Shown piece by piece: positions 18,780-28,555 of a stretch of DNA of 64,000 bases (its first letter is position 1; each line of letters starts with the position of its first letter). This DNA is from Winogradskyella sp. (GTDB lineage: Bacteria; Bacteroidota; Bacteroidia; Flavobacteriales; Flavobacteriaceae). The translations under genes and the position numbers were made by a program. The stretch spans positions 1 through 64,000 of the forward strand of contig NZ_JAOARH010000031.1 of the NCBI RefSeq assembly GCF_025210595.1, read 5' to 3'. The notes below the pieces were generated by a model. It saw only the letters and a list, made by a program, of their open reading frames with translations. It was not told the DNA's origin and did no database searches.

Positions 18780-19289
18780 TTGAATAGGAATCTATTTATA
18801 ACACTCCTTATCATATTCAATATTGCAATTGATCAAATTACTAAAGTTGTAGTAAGAGGCTCTATGATCCCAGGAAGAAAAGGTGAAATTGATGTTATTG
18901 GCAAATATTTTCAGCTTATTTGGGTTGAAAACAAAGGAGCTTTTCTTGGTATGGGAAGCGATATGAACCCTATACTACGTTTAATATTTCTTTTAATACT
19001 ACCAACTCTGGTATTAATATATGTCATCTACTATATCGTAAAAACAAAAGAACTCGATCGGTTAAGTCTTATTGCGTTTTGCTGCATTGTTGGAGGTGGA
19101 ATCGCTAATGTTTTTGACCGAATCGTTTTTGGAGAAGTTACCGATTTTTTCTTTATAAATTTAGGAGGAATCTTTAAAACAGGAATATTTAATTTAGCAG
19201 ACGTTTCAGTAACTACTGGTATGTTTATGTTACTATTTAGTAGTTTTACAAAGAGGAGTACAAAACATACTCCTCTTGAAACCAAATAA
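18780..19289 (+). CDS. lspA: lipoprotein signal peptidase (signal peptidase II)
   Basis: 169 residues from a TTG start at 18780; no nearby ATG would keep the first transmembrane helix. Four membrane helices are visible. The family boxes GGGIANVFDRIVFGEVTDFF and FNLADVSVTTG carry the two catalytic aspartates. It cleaves prolipoprotein signal peptides in the inner membrane, relevant to the lipoproteins in this window. Confidence 0.95.
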   Translation: MNRNLFITLLIIFNIAIDQITKVVVRGSMIPGRKGEIDVIGKYFQLIWVENKGAFLGMGSDMNPILRLIFLLILPTLVLIYVIYYIVKTKELDRLSLIAFCCIVGGGIANVFDRIVFGEVTDFFFINLGGIFKTGIFNLADVSVTTGMFMLLFSSFTKRSTKHTPLETK

Positions 19290-19300
19290 ATATTTAATCA

Positions 19301-19347
19301 AAATTAGAAATAAATAAAATTGTGATTTTATTTATTTCTAATTTTTT
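19301..19347. terminator. bidirectional terminator overlapping the galE 3' end
   Basis: A perfect 20-bp inverted repeat (19301-19320 and 19325-19344) with loop TGTG and a T6 run to 19347. The right arm contains the last codons and stop of galE (stop at 19328-19330), so the terminator stem overlaps coding sequence. Confidence 0.8.
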
Positions 19348-20347
19348 GCTCCCACTTCCAGGCTGATGCCATAGCATCATCTAAGGTTAATTCAGTTTTC
19401 CAACCAAGAATATCATTAGCTTTATTAGTATCTGCATAAGCTGCAGTAACATCACCTTCTCGCCTATCAACAATCTGGTAATTTAATTTTTCGCCAGAGA
19501 CTTTATCAAATGACTGGATGGCTTCTAATACAGAACTTCCTTTGCCAGTACCTAAGTTAAATACTTCGTAATTAGAGTTATTCTTATCATCTAATAAACG
19601 TTGTAATGCTAAAACATGAGCTTTTGCTAAATCTACCACATGAATATAATCTCTTACACAAGTACCATCTGGTGTTGGATAATCACCACCAAAAACCGAT
19701 AGTTGCTCGCGTAAACCAATGGCTGTTTGCGTAATATAAGGTACTAAATTTTGTGGCACACCAATTGGCAACTCACCAATCTCTGCTGAAGGATGCGCAC
19801 CTATAGGATTAAAATATCTTAGAGCTATACTTTTTAAACTTTCATTAACCTTACAGGTATCTCTAATAATTTCTTCACCTACTTGTTTTGTATTTCCATA
19901 AGGAGATTCTGCTGGTTTTACTGGAGCATTTTCAGTAATTGGTAATTCATCTGCCTGTCCATAAACGGTACAAGACGAACTAAAAATAAAATTTTGCTTC
20001 TCTAGTTTAGATATTTCTTGAAGCATATAAACCAATGTTCCTATATTATTTTCATAATACATTAATGGTTTTTGTACACTTTCACCAACAGCTTTATTTG
20101 CTGCAAAATGAATAACACCAATGATATCATTATGCTTTTCAAAAAAGCGAATAACATCGGCTTTATCTCTAAGATCTAACTTTTCAAAATGAGGTTTTAT
20201 GCCTGTAATAGCTGTAATACCATCTAAAACATCAATAGAAGAATTACTTAAATTATCTATAATTACAACTTCAAAACCTTTGTTCTGTAGCTCTACAACT
20301 GTATGAGAACCTATAAAGCCTAAACCTCCTGTAACTAATATTTTCAT
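19328..20347 (-). CDS. galE: UDP-glucose 4-epimerase
   Basis: 339 residues, standard length. It has the Rossmann motif GGLGFIGSHTV, the SDR catalytic Ser/Tyr/Lys in SSSCTVYG and SPYGNTK, and the ALRYFNPIGAHPS substrate loop. It interconverts UDP-glucose and UDP-galactose (or the HexNAc forms) for surface polysaccharide. It begins directly after the aminotransferase stop, with no gap, so the two form an operon. Confidence 0.95.
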   Translation of the reverse strand: MKILVTGGLGFIGSHTVVELQNKGFEVVIIDNLSNSSIDVLDGITAITGIKPHFEKLDLRDKADVIRFFEKHNDIIGVIHFAANKAVGESVQKPLMYYENNIGTLVYMLQEISKLEKQNFIFSSSCTVYGQADELPITENAPVKPAESPYGNTKQVGEEIIRDTCKVNESLKSIALRYFNPIGAHPSAEIGELPIGVPQNLVPYITQTAIGLREQLSVFGGDYPTPDGTCVRDYIHVVDLAKAHVLALQRLLDDKNNSNYEVFNLGTGKGSSVLEAIQSFDKVSGEKLNYQIVDRREGDVTAAYADTNKANDILGWKTELTLDDAMASAWKWEQKIRNK

Positions 20348-21493
20348 TTAATCGTTATTTATAAAATTCAAAACTGTAGACGTAATAAATTCAATCTGTT
20401 CATCATCTAATTCTGTATGCATTGGTAAAGATATTACCGACTTCACTAAGTGATTAGTAACTTTAAAATCTTCCTCATTATAACGTTCATCTTGGTAAGC
20501 TTTTTGGTTATGTAAAGGAATAGGATAATATACACCACATGGTATATTATTTTCTTGCAAATGAGCTACCAATGCATCTCTATCAACTCCTTCTAACTTT
20601 AAAGTGTATTGATGAAATACATGCACATCATCTTCATCATGGCTCTCTAAACCTGAAGGTGTTGTAATTTTAGGATGGTTCTTAAATGCTTCAGAATATT
20701 TTTTAGCAGCTTCTCGTCTTGCCTTATTGTATGCATCTAAATGTGGTAATTTAGCATCTAAAACTGCTGCTTGTATTGAATCTAGTCTAGAGTTAACACC
20801 AACAACATCATGATGATAACGCTTATACATACCATGGTTAACAATACCTCTAATAGTATGTGCTAAATCATCATTGTTTGTAAAAATGGCTCCACCATCT
20901 CCATAGCATCCTAAATTTTTTGACGGAAAAAATGAAGTCGAAGCGACATCTCCTATGGCTCCTGTTTTTGTTTTACTTCCATCTTTGTGCGTATAACTTG
21001 CTCCAATAGCTTGGGCATTATCTTCAATAACATAAAGATTATGCTTTTTTGCCAAATCCATTATAGCATCCATATTGGCAGCCAAGCCAAATAAATGTAC
21101 TGGCACTATAGCCTTAGTCTTTGGTGTGATTGCTTTTTCAATTGCATCAACATCTATATTAAATGTAACAGGATCTACATCTACCAAAACAGGTGTTAAT
21201 TGCAATAGTGCAATAACCTCTACGGTAGCAGCAAATGTAAAATCTGCGGTAATAACTTCATCACCAGGTTTAAGACCTAAGCCCATCATTGCTATTTGAA
21301 GCGCATCTGTTCCATTAGCACATGGAATAACATGTTTAACACCCAAATACGTCTCTAAATTCTTTTGAAATTGATGAACTTTAGGGCCATTTATATAAGC
21401 AGCACTGTCCATAACTTCTTGAATTGAAGGATCTACAACAGCTTTGATTTTTGCATATTGACCTTGAAGGTCAACCATTTGAATTTTTTTCAT
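20348..21493 (-). CDS. DegT/DnrJ/EryC1/StrS-family PLP aminotransferase
   Basis: 381 residues. The PLP lysine lies in SFFPSKNLGCYGDGGA, preceded by the cofactor aspartate region VIEDNAQAIGA. These enzymes transaminate a keto-sugar nucleotide in O-antigen, capsule or glycoprotein sugar synthesis; the exact sugar cannot be read. It is the first gene of a two-gene unit with galE and faces waaA, another envelope gene, across 129 bp. Confidence 0.92.
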   Translation of the reverse strand: MKKIQMVDLQGQYAKIKAVVDPSIQEVMDSAAYINGPKVHQFQKNLETYLGVKHVIPCANGTDALQIAMMGLGLKPGDEVITADFTFAATVEVIALLQLTPVLVDVDPVTFNIDVDAIEKAITPKTKAIVPVHLFGLAANMDAIMDLAKKHNLYVIEDNAQAIGASYTHKDGSKTKTGAIGDVASTSFFPSKNLGCYGDGGAIFTNNDDLAHTIRGIVNHGMYKRYHHDVVGVNSRLDSIQAAVLDAKLPHLDAYNKARREAAKKYSEAFKNHPKITTPSGLESHDEDDVHVFHQYTLKLEGVDRDALVAHLQENNIPCGVYYPIPLHNQKAYQDERYNEEDFKVTNHLVKSVISLPMHTELDDEQIEFITSTVLNFINND

Positions 21494-21622
21494 TCAGTGA
21501 AGGATTATAATATTTTCAAAAAAAAGCATGATTTAAAATGCTTTAGGCGAAAATACAAAATTGTAACTGCTAAGTCAATGCAATTAATCGAAAGAAGTGT
21601 ATTTTAGCGCAAATCTATTTTT

Positions 21623-22855
21623 TTGAGATTACTCTATTCCATAGGAATTCATATTGCAAGTGTTGTAATTAAACTATTAGCCCTTTTTAATTTAAAATTA
21701 AAATTAGGTGTTAATGGAAGAAAAGCTACATTTAATAAAATTAAATCCTCTATAAAGCCTACAGACAAAACCTTTTGGTATCACTGCGCTTCATTAGGAG
21801 AATACGAACAAGGTTTACCTGTTTTTGAAGCTTTAAAAGAAAAATATCCTAACTATAAAGTTGTTCTTTCATTTTTTTCTCCTTCTGGCTATGAGGTTAG
21901 AAAAAATACAACAATTGCAGATGTCGTTGTTTACCTTCCGTTAGATACAAAAACAAATGCCAGACGTTTTTTAAATCTTGTAAATCCAGATTACATTGTT
22001 TTTGTTAAATACGAAATATGGCCAAATTTATTATTAGAAGTAAAAAAACGCAATCTAAATGCTATACTTATTTCTGCTGTTTTTAGAGAATCTCAAAACT
22101 TCTTTAAATGGTATGGTAGTTTTATGAAAGCTTCTTTATTTGCTTTTAAACATATTTTCACTCAAGATGAAAATTCTAAAACACTACTTAAAAATATAAA
22201 CTATAATAATGTTTCTGTTTCAGGAGATACGCGTTTTGATCGTGTCACCAATCAATTAAAAGTAGATAATACGGTTGATTTTATCGAAAAATTTAAAAAC
22301 AATCAATTATGTGTTGTCTTTGGAAGTACATGGCCAGATGATGATAAACTTTTCTTAGATTACATTAATCAAAATCCAGATATTAAATTTATTATCGCAC
22401 CTCACAACATAAAAGAAAGCTACACTAGCTCAATTAAATCGCAATTAACGGTAAAAACCATTAGCTATTCTGAAATGATGAGTGGTAAAAACATATCAGA
22501 TAGCAACGTATTTATCCTAGATACCATAGGTTACTTAAGCCGAGTATATAGCTATGCAGACATGGTATATGTTGGTGGTGCGGCAGGACATACAGGTTTA
22601 CATAACATACTAGAACCAGCCGTTTTTGGCGTTCCAATAATAATTGGTAAAAACTATGATAAATTCCCTGAGGCTAAAACACTTATTAAGCTCGAAGGAG
22701 TTACATCAATCAAAACACCTGTTGCATTTAAAGAAATAATAAGCAACTTAAAAACAGATCCCTCACTAAGAAAAAAACAAGGTAAAATCAATGCTGATTA
22801 CATAGAAAAAAATAGAGGAGCTGTGACTAAAATTCAAGATTACATTAATCTATAA
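21623..22855 (+). CDS. waaA: 3-deoxy-D-manno-octulosonic acid (Kdo) transferase
   Basis: 410 residues from a TTG start at 21623. The N-terminal hydrophobic helix is followed by the GT-B fold with the acceptor-side motif HCASLGEYEQG (catalytic Glu) and the donor-side VYVGGAAGHTGLHNILEPA. It transfers Kdo to lipid A precursor at the inner membrane. A better ATG does not exist before the first helix. Confidence 0.94.
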   Translation: MRLLYSIGIHIASVVIKLLALFNLKLKLGVNGRKATFNKIKSSIKPTDKTFWYHCASLGEYEQGLPVFEALKEKYPNYKVVLSFFSPSGYEVRKNTTIADVVVYLPLDTKTNARRFLNLVNPDYIVFVKYEIWPNLLLEVKKRNLNAILISAVFRESQNFFKWYGSFMKASLFAFKHIFTQDENSKTLLKNINYNNVSVSGDTRFDRVTNQLKVDNTVDFIEKFKNNQLCVVFGSTWPDDDKLFLDYINQNPDIKFIIAPHNIKESYTSSIKSQLTVKTISYSEMMSGKNISDSNVFILDTIGYLSRVYSYADMVYVGGAAGHTGLHNILEPAVFGVPIIIGKNYDKFPEAKTLIKLEGVTSIKTPVAFKEIISNLKTDPSLRKKQGKINADYIEKNRGAVTKIQDYINL

Positions 22856-22886
22856 TAAATTTGCATTATTAATAAATGCTGAAATT

Positions 22887-22918
22887 TTGTTAAAATTTCA
22901 TTAAAATTAGTACTTTAG
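22887..22918 (+). promoter_or_regulatory. candidate promoter of the Ala/Asp-rich lipoprotein
   Basis: TTG (22887-22889), a 21-bp spacer and TACTTTAG (22911-22918), one mismatch from TAnnTTTG. Confidence 0.35.
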
Positions 22919-22954
22919 TGCTTTAACAATAATTAACACTAAAACTATATTAAA

Positions 22955-23311
22955 ATGAAAAAAGTTGTATTAAGCTTAGCGCTTGTTGCTGCATTAGGTT
23001 TATCGTTTACTTCTTGTAGAGAAACCAAAGAAAAAACTGAAGCTGAAGTAGAAAATGCTACAGATGCTGTAAACGAAGCAGCTAACGATGCTGTTGACGC
23101 GGCCAATGACGCTACTGATAGTGCTAAAGAAGCTGCAAATGATGCGGCTAATGCTGCTGAAGAAGCAGTTGACAATGCTGTTGATGCTGCAAATGATGCA
23201 GTAGATAACGCTAAAGAAACTGCTAGCGATGCAGTAGATGCAGGAAAAGATGCTGTTGACAAAGCAAAAGAAGCTGGCAAAGATGCAGTAGATAAAATGA
23301 AAGGCCACTAA
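22955..23311 (+). CDS. small Ala/Asp-rich helical lipoprotein
   Basis: 118 residues. The signal peptide ends in the lipobox FTSC (Cys about 21). Residues about 28-115 are a low-complexity amphipathic helix of degenerate repeats of the type DAVDAANDA and KEAGKDAVDK, resembling LEA/apolipoprotein-like helices. Its own promoter and a strong terminator make it a single-gene unit, possibly abundant. A structural or membrane-surface role is inference; no enzyme motif is present. Confidence 0.85.
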   Translation: MKKVVLSLALVAALGLSFTSCRETKEKTEAEVENATDAVNEAANDAVDAANDATDSAKEAANDAANAAEEAVDNAVDAANDAVDNAKETASDAVDAGKDAVDKAKEAGKDAVDKMKGH

Positions 23312-23333
23312 AAAGTTGTCTTTGTATAAAACT

Positions 23334-23360
23334 AAAGCCTGATTATTATCAGGCTTTTTT
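23334..23360 (+). terminator. terminator of the small lipoprotein gene
   Basis: AAAGCCTGAT (23334-23343) and ATCAGGCTTT (23348-23357) form a 10-bp stem with loop TATT, followed by a T-run to 23360. Confidence 0.9.
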
Positions 23361-23429
23361 ATTTCTAGTCTGTTTAATAACTTATTCTAATTTTACTTGC
23401 ATTAGCTCTTAAGTACATCTATTGCCTAT

Positions 23430-25673
23430 TTATTCAATAATAATTTTTTTTGATTTACTCCATATTTTATTTTGAATAGTTGCAATATAAATACCTTCAT
23501 TAAGTGAAGATAAATTAATACGATGTTCATAAACAAATACATCTAAATTGAATGAAAGTATTTCTCTACCATGAATATCGTATAAGGCTAGTTTAGTTTT
23601 TTCTTGCAATTGTCCTCTGATTACTAATTCATTTAAGCTATTTAATAAAAAAACATCTAAAGTCTCTAAATCATTATTAATGGTTAATAAAGCATCTTCA
23701 TTAACTCTTAAAAAGAACCTCCCTGTTCCAGATATAAAAGCTGTAGACAGTATGATATAGTCTGAATTAGTTAACAAAGTAGATGTATTAGCAACAGTAT
23801 CTTCTAAATATACGTTAGTAGTGGCTGGCAATGTTATTTCTTCAATGCTAAATCGTATTTCTTCCCCTGGATTTGCATTTACACCTAACGGAATAACAAC
23901 ATCTAAAATATCACCAGAATGAAGCGTTTGTATTGCCATTGGAGTCCCTACATTATCCTGTACCAAATGAGAATACAATGCAAAACCCAAAGTATTACCT
24001 CCAAAAACTGCTGCATCATATCCAACATCTAAACCTAAGCTTGCGTCTTCGTGAAAATAAATAGATGTTATAGAACTATCTAAAGATGTATTCATCTTTA
24101 TTTTAACAAAATCTAAATCACTTAATGTTCTACCAATAATAAAATCATCAGATTTACCTTCAACCTGCATATCTGGTGTAAACTCTAAATTTGCAAATGA
24201 CAAATTAGACGATACAAAAAAGCCCTGACCAGGTGCTATTAAAGCTGGCCCTTCAATAAAATTTGTAATTGTCCAATTAGAACCATCAGTATCATTTGCA
24301 TCATAACCATAAATAGCTGCTGTATTTTCATCTAGTAAACTGAGGTTAGATACGCCTGAAACTGACCCTACGTGATTTAAAAAAACATTTACGTCTATGT
24401 ATGAAGCGTAAGGATTACCTATAAGATTCCATTCAGGAAAACTACCTGTAACATCGTTCCAAATAGGCACATTAACAGAACCTGTAACTAAAGATCCTGT
24501 AAAAACTAATGCTTCACCATTACTATCTTCTATAGGCATATTTGTTGCAACTCTATAGCCTCGACCAGAAGATAACGTTTCTACCGTATTATAATTATAA
24601 ACCAAATAATCGTCGATTGCACCTTTTTCAAATGGACCAAATAAATAACTTGTATTTGGTGGTACAGCACCATTATTATATAGAATATTAGCGTTATGAT
24701 TATTATCGTTAGTTAAAAAAGACGTCCAACTTTGCCCTGCTAATGGAGGTGCTATTAAATCTCTATTATTTAATTCTGAGTTGGTGTATCTATGGTATTT
24801 GGTATTTCCTGCTACTGAAATTGCTCCATTTACAATTAACCCAGAATATGAATATGACTGAGAATACATATTCAAATCGCCTGTAACATTTAAAGTTTCA
24901 CCAAGAGGTATACACAAGTTTGACCCAGGATTAATAGCTATAGTTGCAATGGTCATATCGCTTGACATTTGCGGTGGATTTTCAGTTAATGGTATTGTTA
25001 CTTCAGAGCATATACCTGGCACTTCATTTGGAGTCCAATTATTTGAATCATCCCAATCATTAGAAACAGAACCATTCCAGGTGAGTTGAGAATCTTCAAC
25101 TTCAAAAATTATCTTAAAACGATTATTAGCAACAGATGAAGATATACCTGGATTAACAGAATAGCTATAATTAACCGTTCCATTTTGAGGGATTTCGGTA
25201 AAAACATCTGTATAAACATCATATAAAAATGCTGTTGCACATTGCATAAAGATACCTTCTGCTACAATAGTATATTCTGTATCTCTATATGTATTAACTT
25301 CTAATTGAAGTTCTTCATCATTAATAGGAGTTGCTCTACTCTCAATGCTTAATAAAATACCGTTATTATTAACTGAAAAGTTTTCATCTAAATTTGGAAT
25401 ATCAAGCGCATCATTTTCATCAATAGTATTATTACCTTCTGTATCGAAAAAAATCAACAAACCATCTGCTGCAGATTCATTATTAGCTAATGCATTGCTC
25501 TCATATAAAGATAAACGTAATTGCCCCTGACTAATAAACGCATCAACAGTTTTTAATACAGAAGTTTCGCTTACTTCTGCATTTTTTATTACTAATTTAG
25601 AATTAAATAAATTTAGTGAACTCAATAAAATTAAAGATGTTACAAGGTAAAATGAATAAATAAAATATTTCAT
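23430..25673 (-). CDS. secreted protein with type IX secretion sorting domain
   Basis: 747 residues from the ATG at 25673 (MKYFIYSFYLVTSL signal peptide); an ATG four codons earlier at 25685 is also possible. The body is beta-rich with a segment of the kind seen in cadherin/adhesin-like flavobacterial surface proteins (WNGSVSNDWDDSNNWTPNEVPG). The last 75 residues are a T9SS type A domain (ALYDIHGREILSFNL, LNEGIYIATIQN, KIIIE). It is exported across the outer membrane by the Por secretion system. No catalytic domain is recognised; it sits right at the left flank of the island. Confidence 0.88.
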   Translation of the reverse strand: MKYFIYSFYLVTSLILLSSLNLFNSKLVIKNAEVSETSVLKTVDAFISQGQLRLSLYESNALANNESAADGLLIFFDTEGNNTIDENDALDIPNLDENFSVNNNGILLSIESRATPINDEELQLEVNTYRDTEYTIVAEGIFMQCATAFLYDVYTDVFTEIPQNGTVNYSYSVNPGISSSVANNRFKIIFEVEDSQLTWNGSVSNDWDDSNNWTPNEVPGICSEVTIPLTENPPQMSSDMTIATIAINPGSNLCIPLGETLNVTGDLNMYSQSYSYSGLIVNGAISVAGNTKYHRYTNSELNNRDLIAPPLAGQSWTSFLTNDNNHNANILYNNGAVPPNTSYLFGPFEKGAIDDYLVYNYNTVETLSSGRGYRVATNMPIEDSNGEALVFTGSLVTGSVNVPIWNDVTGSFPEWNLIGNPYASYIDVNVFLNHVGSVSGVSNLSLLDENTAAIYGYDANDTDGSNWTITNFIEGPALIAPGQGFFVSSNLSFANLEFTPDMQVEGKSDDFIIGRTLSDLDFVKIKMNTSLDSSITSIYFHEDASLGLDVGYDAAVFGGNTLGFALYSHLVQDNVGTPMAIQTLHSGDILDVVIPLGVNANPGEEIRFSIEEITLPATTNVYLEDTVANTSTLLTNSDYIILSTAFISGTGRFFLRVNEDALLTINNDLETLDVFLLNSLNELVIRGQLQEKTKLALYDIHGREILSFNLDVFVYEHRINLSSLNEGIYIATIQNKIWSKSKKIIIE

Positions 25674-26077
25674 AATATGGAACATTATAGTTTATTATAA
25701 CAATCATAAGCTATCGGATTATTAAAAAAAAGTAGAAAGTGAGGGCAGCAATTACATATGAATTAATTGCTACAAACGACAAAATATTAACTAAAAGAAT
25801 CTAAATAGAATTTACCGAACCAGATAGGTACATTCATTTTTATTAGGATTTAAATAAACAATGTAAATTCTGAGTGTTATGAAAATAAATAGTTGATTTT
25901 AATGTCAATTGGTTATTAAAAAGTAAAAAAAATGACTTTAGTAACCACACAAACATCGTTTAAATACCTATAATTCAGCACAAAAGACAATTTAAATTTA
26001 ATTATATAAGAAACACTTTACAAAAAAAGCACTTATTAAACCTGTAGAAATAATGTTTATAAACTGATTAAAAACAA
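25674..26077. other. 404-bp gap with no gene recognised
   Basis: AT-rich sequence between the secreted-protein gene and the island boundary. I see only a small inverted repeat AGCAATTA/TAATTGCT (25747-25754, 25764-25771), upstream of the 23430-25673 gene on its strand, and no convincing reading frame. Confidence 0.5.
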
Positions 26078-26105
26078 AAAAGCCGAAACATATGTTTCGG
26101 CTTTT
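26078..26105. terminator. original tRNA-Leu terminator, now displaced
   Basis: A perfect 28-bp palindrome with core GCCGAAACATATGTTTCGGC and A4/T4 ends, directly against the 15-bp att copy at 26106. Read on the minus strand it would follow the tRNA 3' end CCTTCAGTAC without a gap, as expected for the pre-insertion tRNA terminator. Confidence 0.75.
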
Positions 26106-26120
26106 GTACTGAAGGCGGGA
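26106..26120. other. attL, left copy of island attachment core
   Basis: The 15-bp GTACTGAAGGCGGGA is identical to 43803-43817, where it forms the 3' end of tRNA-Leu. The similarity continues for two of the next three bases. The integrase gene starts 172 bp inside. Confidence 0.85.
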
Positions 26121-26292
26121 TTTTAAACTAATGACACTTAAGATTGAATGAAAATCAAAAACCCCATAAAACATTACATAAAAGACTGTTCGTGAACTAA
26201 CCGACTTTAAAGAAGTTGAATAATATCGTGAAAATGTGGGGATATTGCGGGGATGCAATTGTATATTTGATGTGTTTAATAAAATTTAAAGC

Positions 26293-27618
26293 ATGGCTAC
26301 TCTGAATCATTTCATAAGGAAATATTCCAAAAAAGATAATTATTCAATTTATTTAAGGTTAAGAATTGGCAGAGATGTCGATATCACTGCTTCAACTGGC
26401 AAATATATAAAGTCTAACTACTGGAGTGACAAAACCAAAGATTTCAAAACCACCATTTCAGCACCAAAAGAGGAATTGAAGCATTTTAATTCCTTGAAAG
26501 ACCAAATAAGAAGCCTCAAGTCTAAAATTGAAAATAAACTAAATGACTTTCCAAAGTCTGAAATCACATCTGACTGGCTAAAAAACGAAATAGACAATTT
26601 TAACAACCCAAACAATAACAAAACCTATTCAAACTACCTAACTAATAATATTGATTACTTATTAGAAGATGCCCCCGTAAGAGAAAACCAAAAAGGTGGC
26701 TACGGATTATCTAAAAGTCGTATTAATGCTTACAAAAACACTAAACGCCTAATATTAGAGTTCGAAAAACTCAAACGTAAAAGACTGAAAGTTTATGATG
26801 TGAATTTAGAATTCAAAAAAAGATTTTTAAGTTTTCTAATTAATGAAAAGCAGTTTACAAAAAATTATGCTCTAAAGATTTTAAGTAATGTCAAAAGTGT
26901 ATGTAATAATGCTGAGACTTTAAATATTGAGATTAACCCTCAATTAAAAAAAATAAAAACAAAATCCATAAAGAATGAATTTATAATCTATCTTGACAAT
27001 AACGAACTTCAAAAAATCAAGGAATTAGACATATCGCATTCAAAAGCCTTGGAAAACGCCCGAAAATGGCTTCTGCTTGGCTGTAATATAGGGCAAAGGG
27101 CAACCGACTTACTAAATATAACCGACAACAACTTTGTTTACCGAAATGGACGTAAAGTAATTGAGATAGTGCAGCAAAAAACTAATAAGGAGGTAACTAT
27201 ACCACTTAATAAAGAAGCCAAAGAAATTTACGATAATGGTTTACCTTATAAGATTTCAATACAAAAATTCAATACATACTGTAAAGACGTATGCAAACTT
27301 GCCGAAATCAACCAACCTACTAAAGGTCAATTGTTCAATAATGAAACCAAGCGGACTGAAATAGGTATATATGAGAAATGGCAACTTATAAGCACCCACG
27401 TATGCAGACGTTCTTACGCAACCAATTATTACGGTAGTGGAATACCGACTGTACTTCTAATGCAAGTAACTGCACACAGTACGGAAAAAATGTTTTTAAA
27501 ATACATAGGCAAAAAGAGCGCAGACTACGCTCAACAAATTGCCGAGTATTATGACAAAATTAATCTGACCGAAAAAACTACTCCAGTGGAGAAAACTGAA
27601 AATTTAAAAGCTGTTTGA
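26293..27618 (+). CDS. tyrosine recombinase (island integrase)
   Basis: 441 residues. An N-terminal arm-binding domain (about 1-90), a SAM-like core-binding domain (about 110-215) and a C-terminal catalytic domain (about 230-420) are present. Catalytic residues visible are Arg in GCNIGQRATDLL, the HxxR box HVCRRSYATN, the second His in TAHSTEK and the nucleophile Tyr in MFLKYIG. It resembles the integrases of Bacteroidota integrative elements. It should recombine the 15-bp core at tRNA-Leu; it reads inward from attL. Confidence 0.95.
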   Translation: MATLNHFIRKYSKKDNYSIYLRLRIGRDVDITASTGKYIKSNYWSDKTKDFKTTISAPKEELKHFNSLKDQIRSLKSKIENKLNDFPKSEITSDWLKNEIDNFNNPNNNKTYSNYLTNNIDYLLEDAPVRENQKGGYGLSKSRINAYKNTKRLILEFEKLKRKRLKVYDVNLEFKKRFLSFLINEKQFTKNYALKILSNVKSVCNNAETLNIEINPQLKKIKTKSIKNEFIIYLDNNELQKIKELDISHSKALENARKWLLLGCNIGQRATDLLNITDNNFVYRNGRKVIEIVQQKTNKEVTIPLNKEAKEIYDNGLPYKISIQKFNTYCKDVCKLAEINQPTKGQLFNNETKRTEIGIYEKWQLISTHVCRRSYATNYYGSGIPTVLLMQVTAHSTEKMFLKYIGKKSADYAQQIAEYYDKINLTEKTTPVEKTENLKAV

Positions 27619-27619
27619 A

Positions 27620-28180
27620 ATGAATTATGATGACTTCTTTGAAAGATTAGCATTCAATAAATCAAACGTATTAGAAATGCTGGATATTATAGAAAGTAAT
27701 AAATCAAGATTGGATATTTTAGAAGATGTTAGCGAGACTTATAGAATAAAGATTACAGCTAAAGAATTATCAAACCAGATGTTCGGCAAACCTAACAAAA
27801 AAGTAAATAATGAGAATTTTAAAACTTTTCAGGAATTAATTAAAAATAGTACTGTTACTAACAACAACATTCATCTAGAGATTACCCCACAAAAAATTAA
27901 TAATCCTTACCCCAAAATTTTTAACTCATTAAATGCATTTAAAATATTTGAGAAATGGAACATGCTTAGCGACCCAAAATCTCAATTAGCTGATATGAGT
28001 TACATCTATTTTGTTATGATAAGAGATAATTATATAAACAAAATAATCAAGCAATCAGATTATATAGATTGGCTTAATGACAATTATGAAATTTTTTTAG
28101 GAAAATTAAAACATTTTCGTTCCACTAGTAATCCCAAAAGAGATGCACTTTATTCAACCATAAAAGATTTATTTAATTAA
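27620..28180 (+). CDS. hypothetical island protein following the integrase
   Basis: 186 residues, starting 1 bp after the integrase stop, so probably cotranscribed with it. It looks alpha-helical, with no membrane segment, signal peptide or enzyme motif (LNAFKIFEKW, IYFVMIRDNYI, DYIDWLNDNYE). Proteins of this sort often accompany Bacteroidota integrases, as I recall. A role in integration or control of excision is a guess from position only. Confidence 0.7.
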   Translation: MNYDDFFERLAFNKSNVLEMLDIIESNKSRLDILEDVSETYRIKITAKELSNQMFGKPNKKVNNENFKTFQELIKNSTVTNNNIHLEITPQKINNPYPKIFNSLNAFKIFEKWNMLSDPKSQLADMSYIYFVMIRDNYINKIIKQSDYIDWLNDNYEIFLGKLKHFRSTSNPKRDALYSTIKDLFN

Positions 28181-28274
28181 ACCGATACAAAATCAAACCC
28201 TAGATACTACAATTTTGTTACCTCATAAGAAGGATTAGCAAACAATATTTGCATAGTAATTAAAAATTATCACT

Positions 28275-28541
28275 ATGCAAAAAAATCAAATATTATTAAA
28301 CGGTATATCGGCTGAAGAGCTAAAAGCCGATATTATAAAAGGCATCAAAGATCTCATTGAAAACCATTCTAAGAAAGAACTTCAAAAGCCAAAATATCTT
28401 ACACGTAAAGAAACTGCCAAACTGTTAAAAGTTGATATCAGCACCTTACATAATTGGAATAAACAAGGTATACTAAAGCCTAAACAGATTGGCAGACGTA
28501 TATTTTATTCTCTAGAGAATATTAATGAAGCAATGCTCTAA
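28275..28541 (+). CDS. excisionase-like helix-turn-helix protein
   Basis: 88 residues. The C-terminal half is a MerR-like/HTH_17 winged helix: KYLTRKETAKLLKVDISTL, HNWNKQGILKPKQIGRRIFY. This is the standard pattern of Xis or recombination directionality factors of Bacteroidota elements. The N-terminal 40 residues are helical and may dimerise. It may also act as a small transcription regulator. Confidence 0.85.
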   Translation: MQKNQILLNGISAEELKADIIKGIKDLIENHSKKELQKPKYLTRKETAKLLKVDISTLHNWNKQGILKPKQIGRRIFYSLENINEAML

Positions 28542-28555
28542 AAAAGTCTATTTAG

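Noticed and set aside
23040..23300. Repeats of the CRISPR or satellite type
   Set aside because: The periodicity comes from Ala/Asp-rich codons of one lipoprotein gene; there are no conserved repeats with unique spacers.
22945..23308. Antisense frames opposite the Ala/Asp-rich lipoprotein
   Set aside because: Low-complexity mirror of the repeats; no start context or domain.
26106..26120. A second tRNA-Leu gene
   Set aside because: Only 15 bp of the 3' end are present, with no D arm, anticodon or 5' half; it is an att copy.
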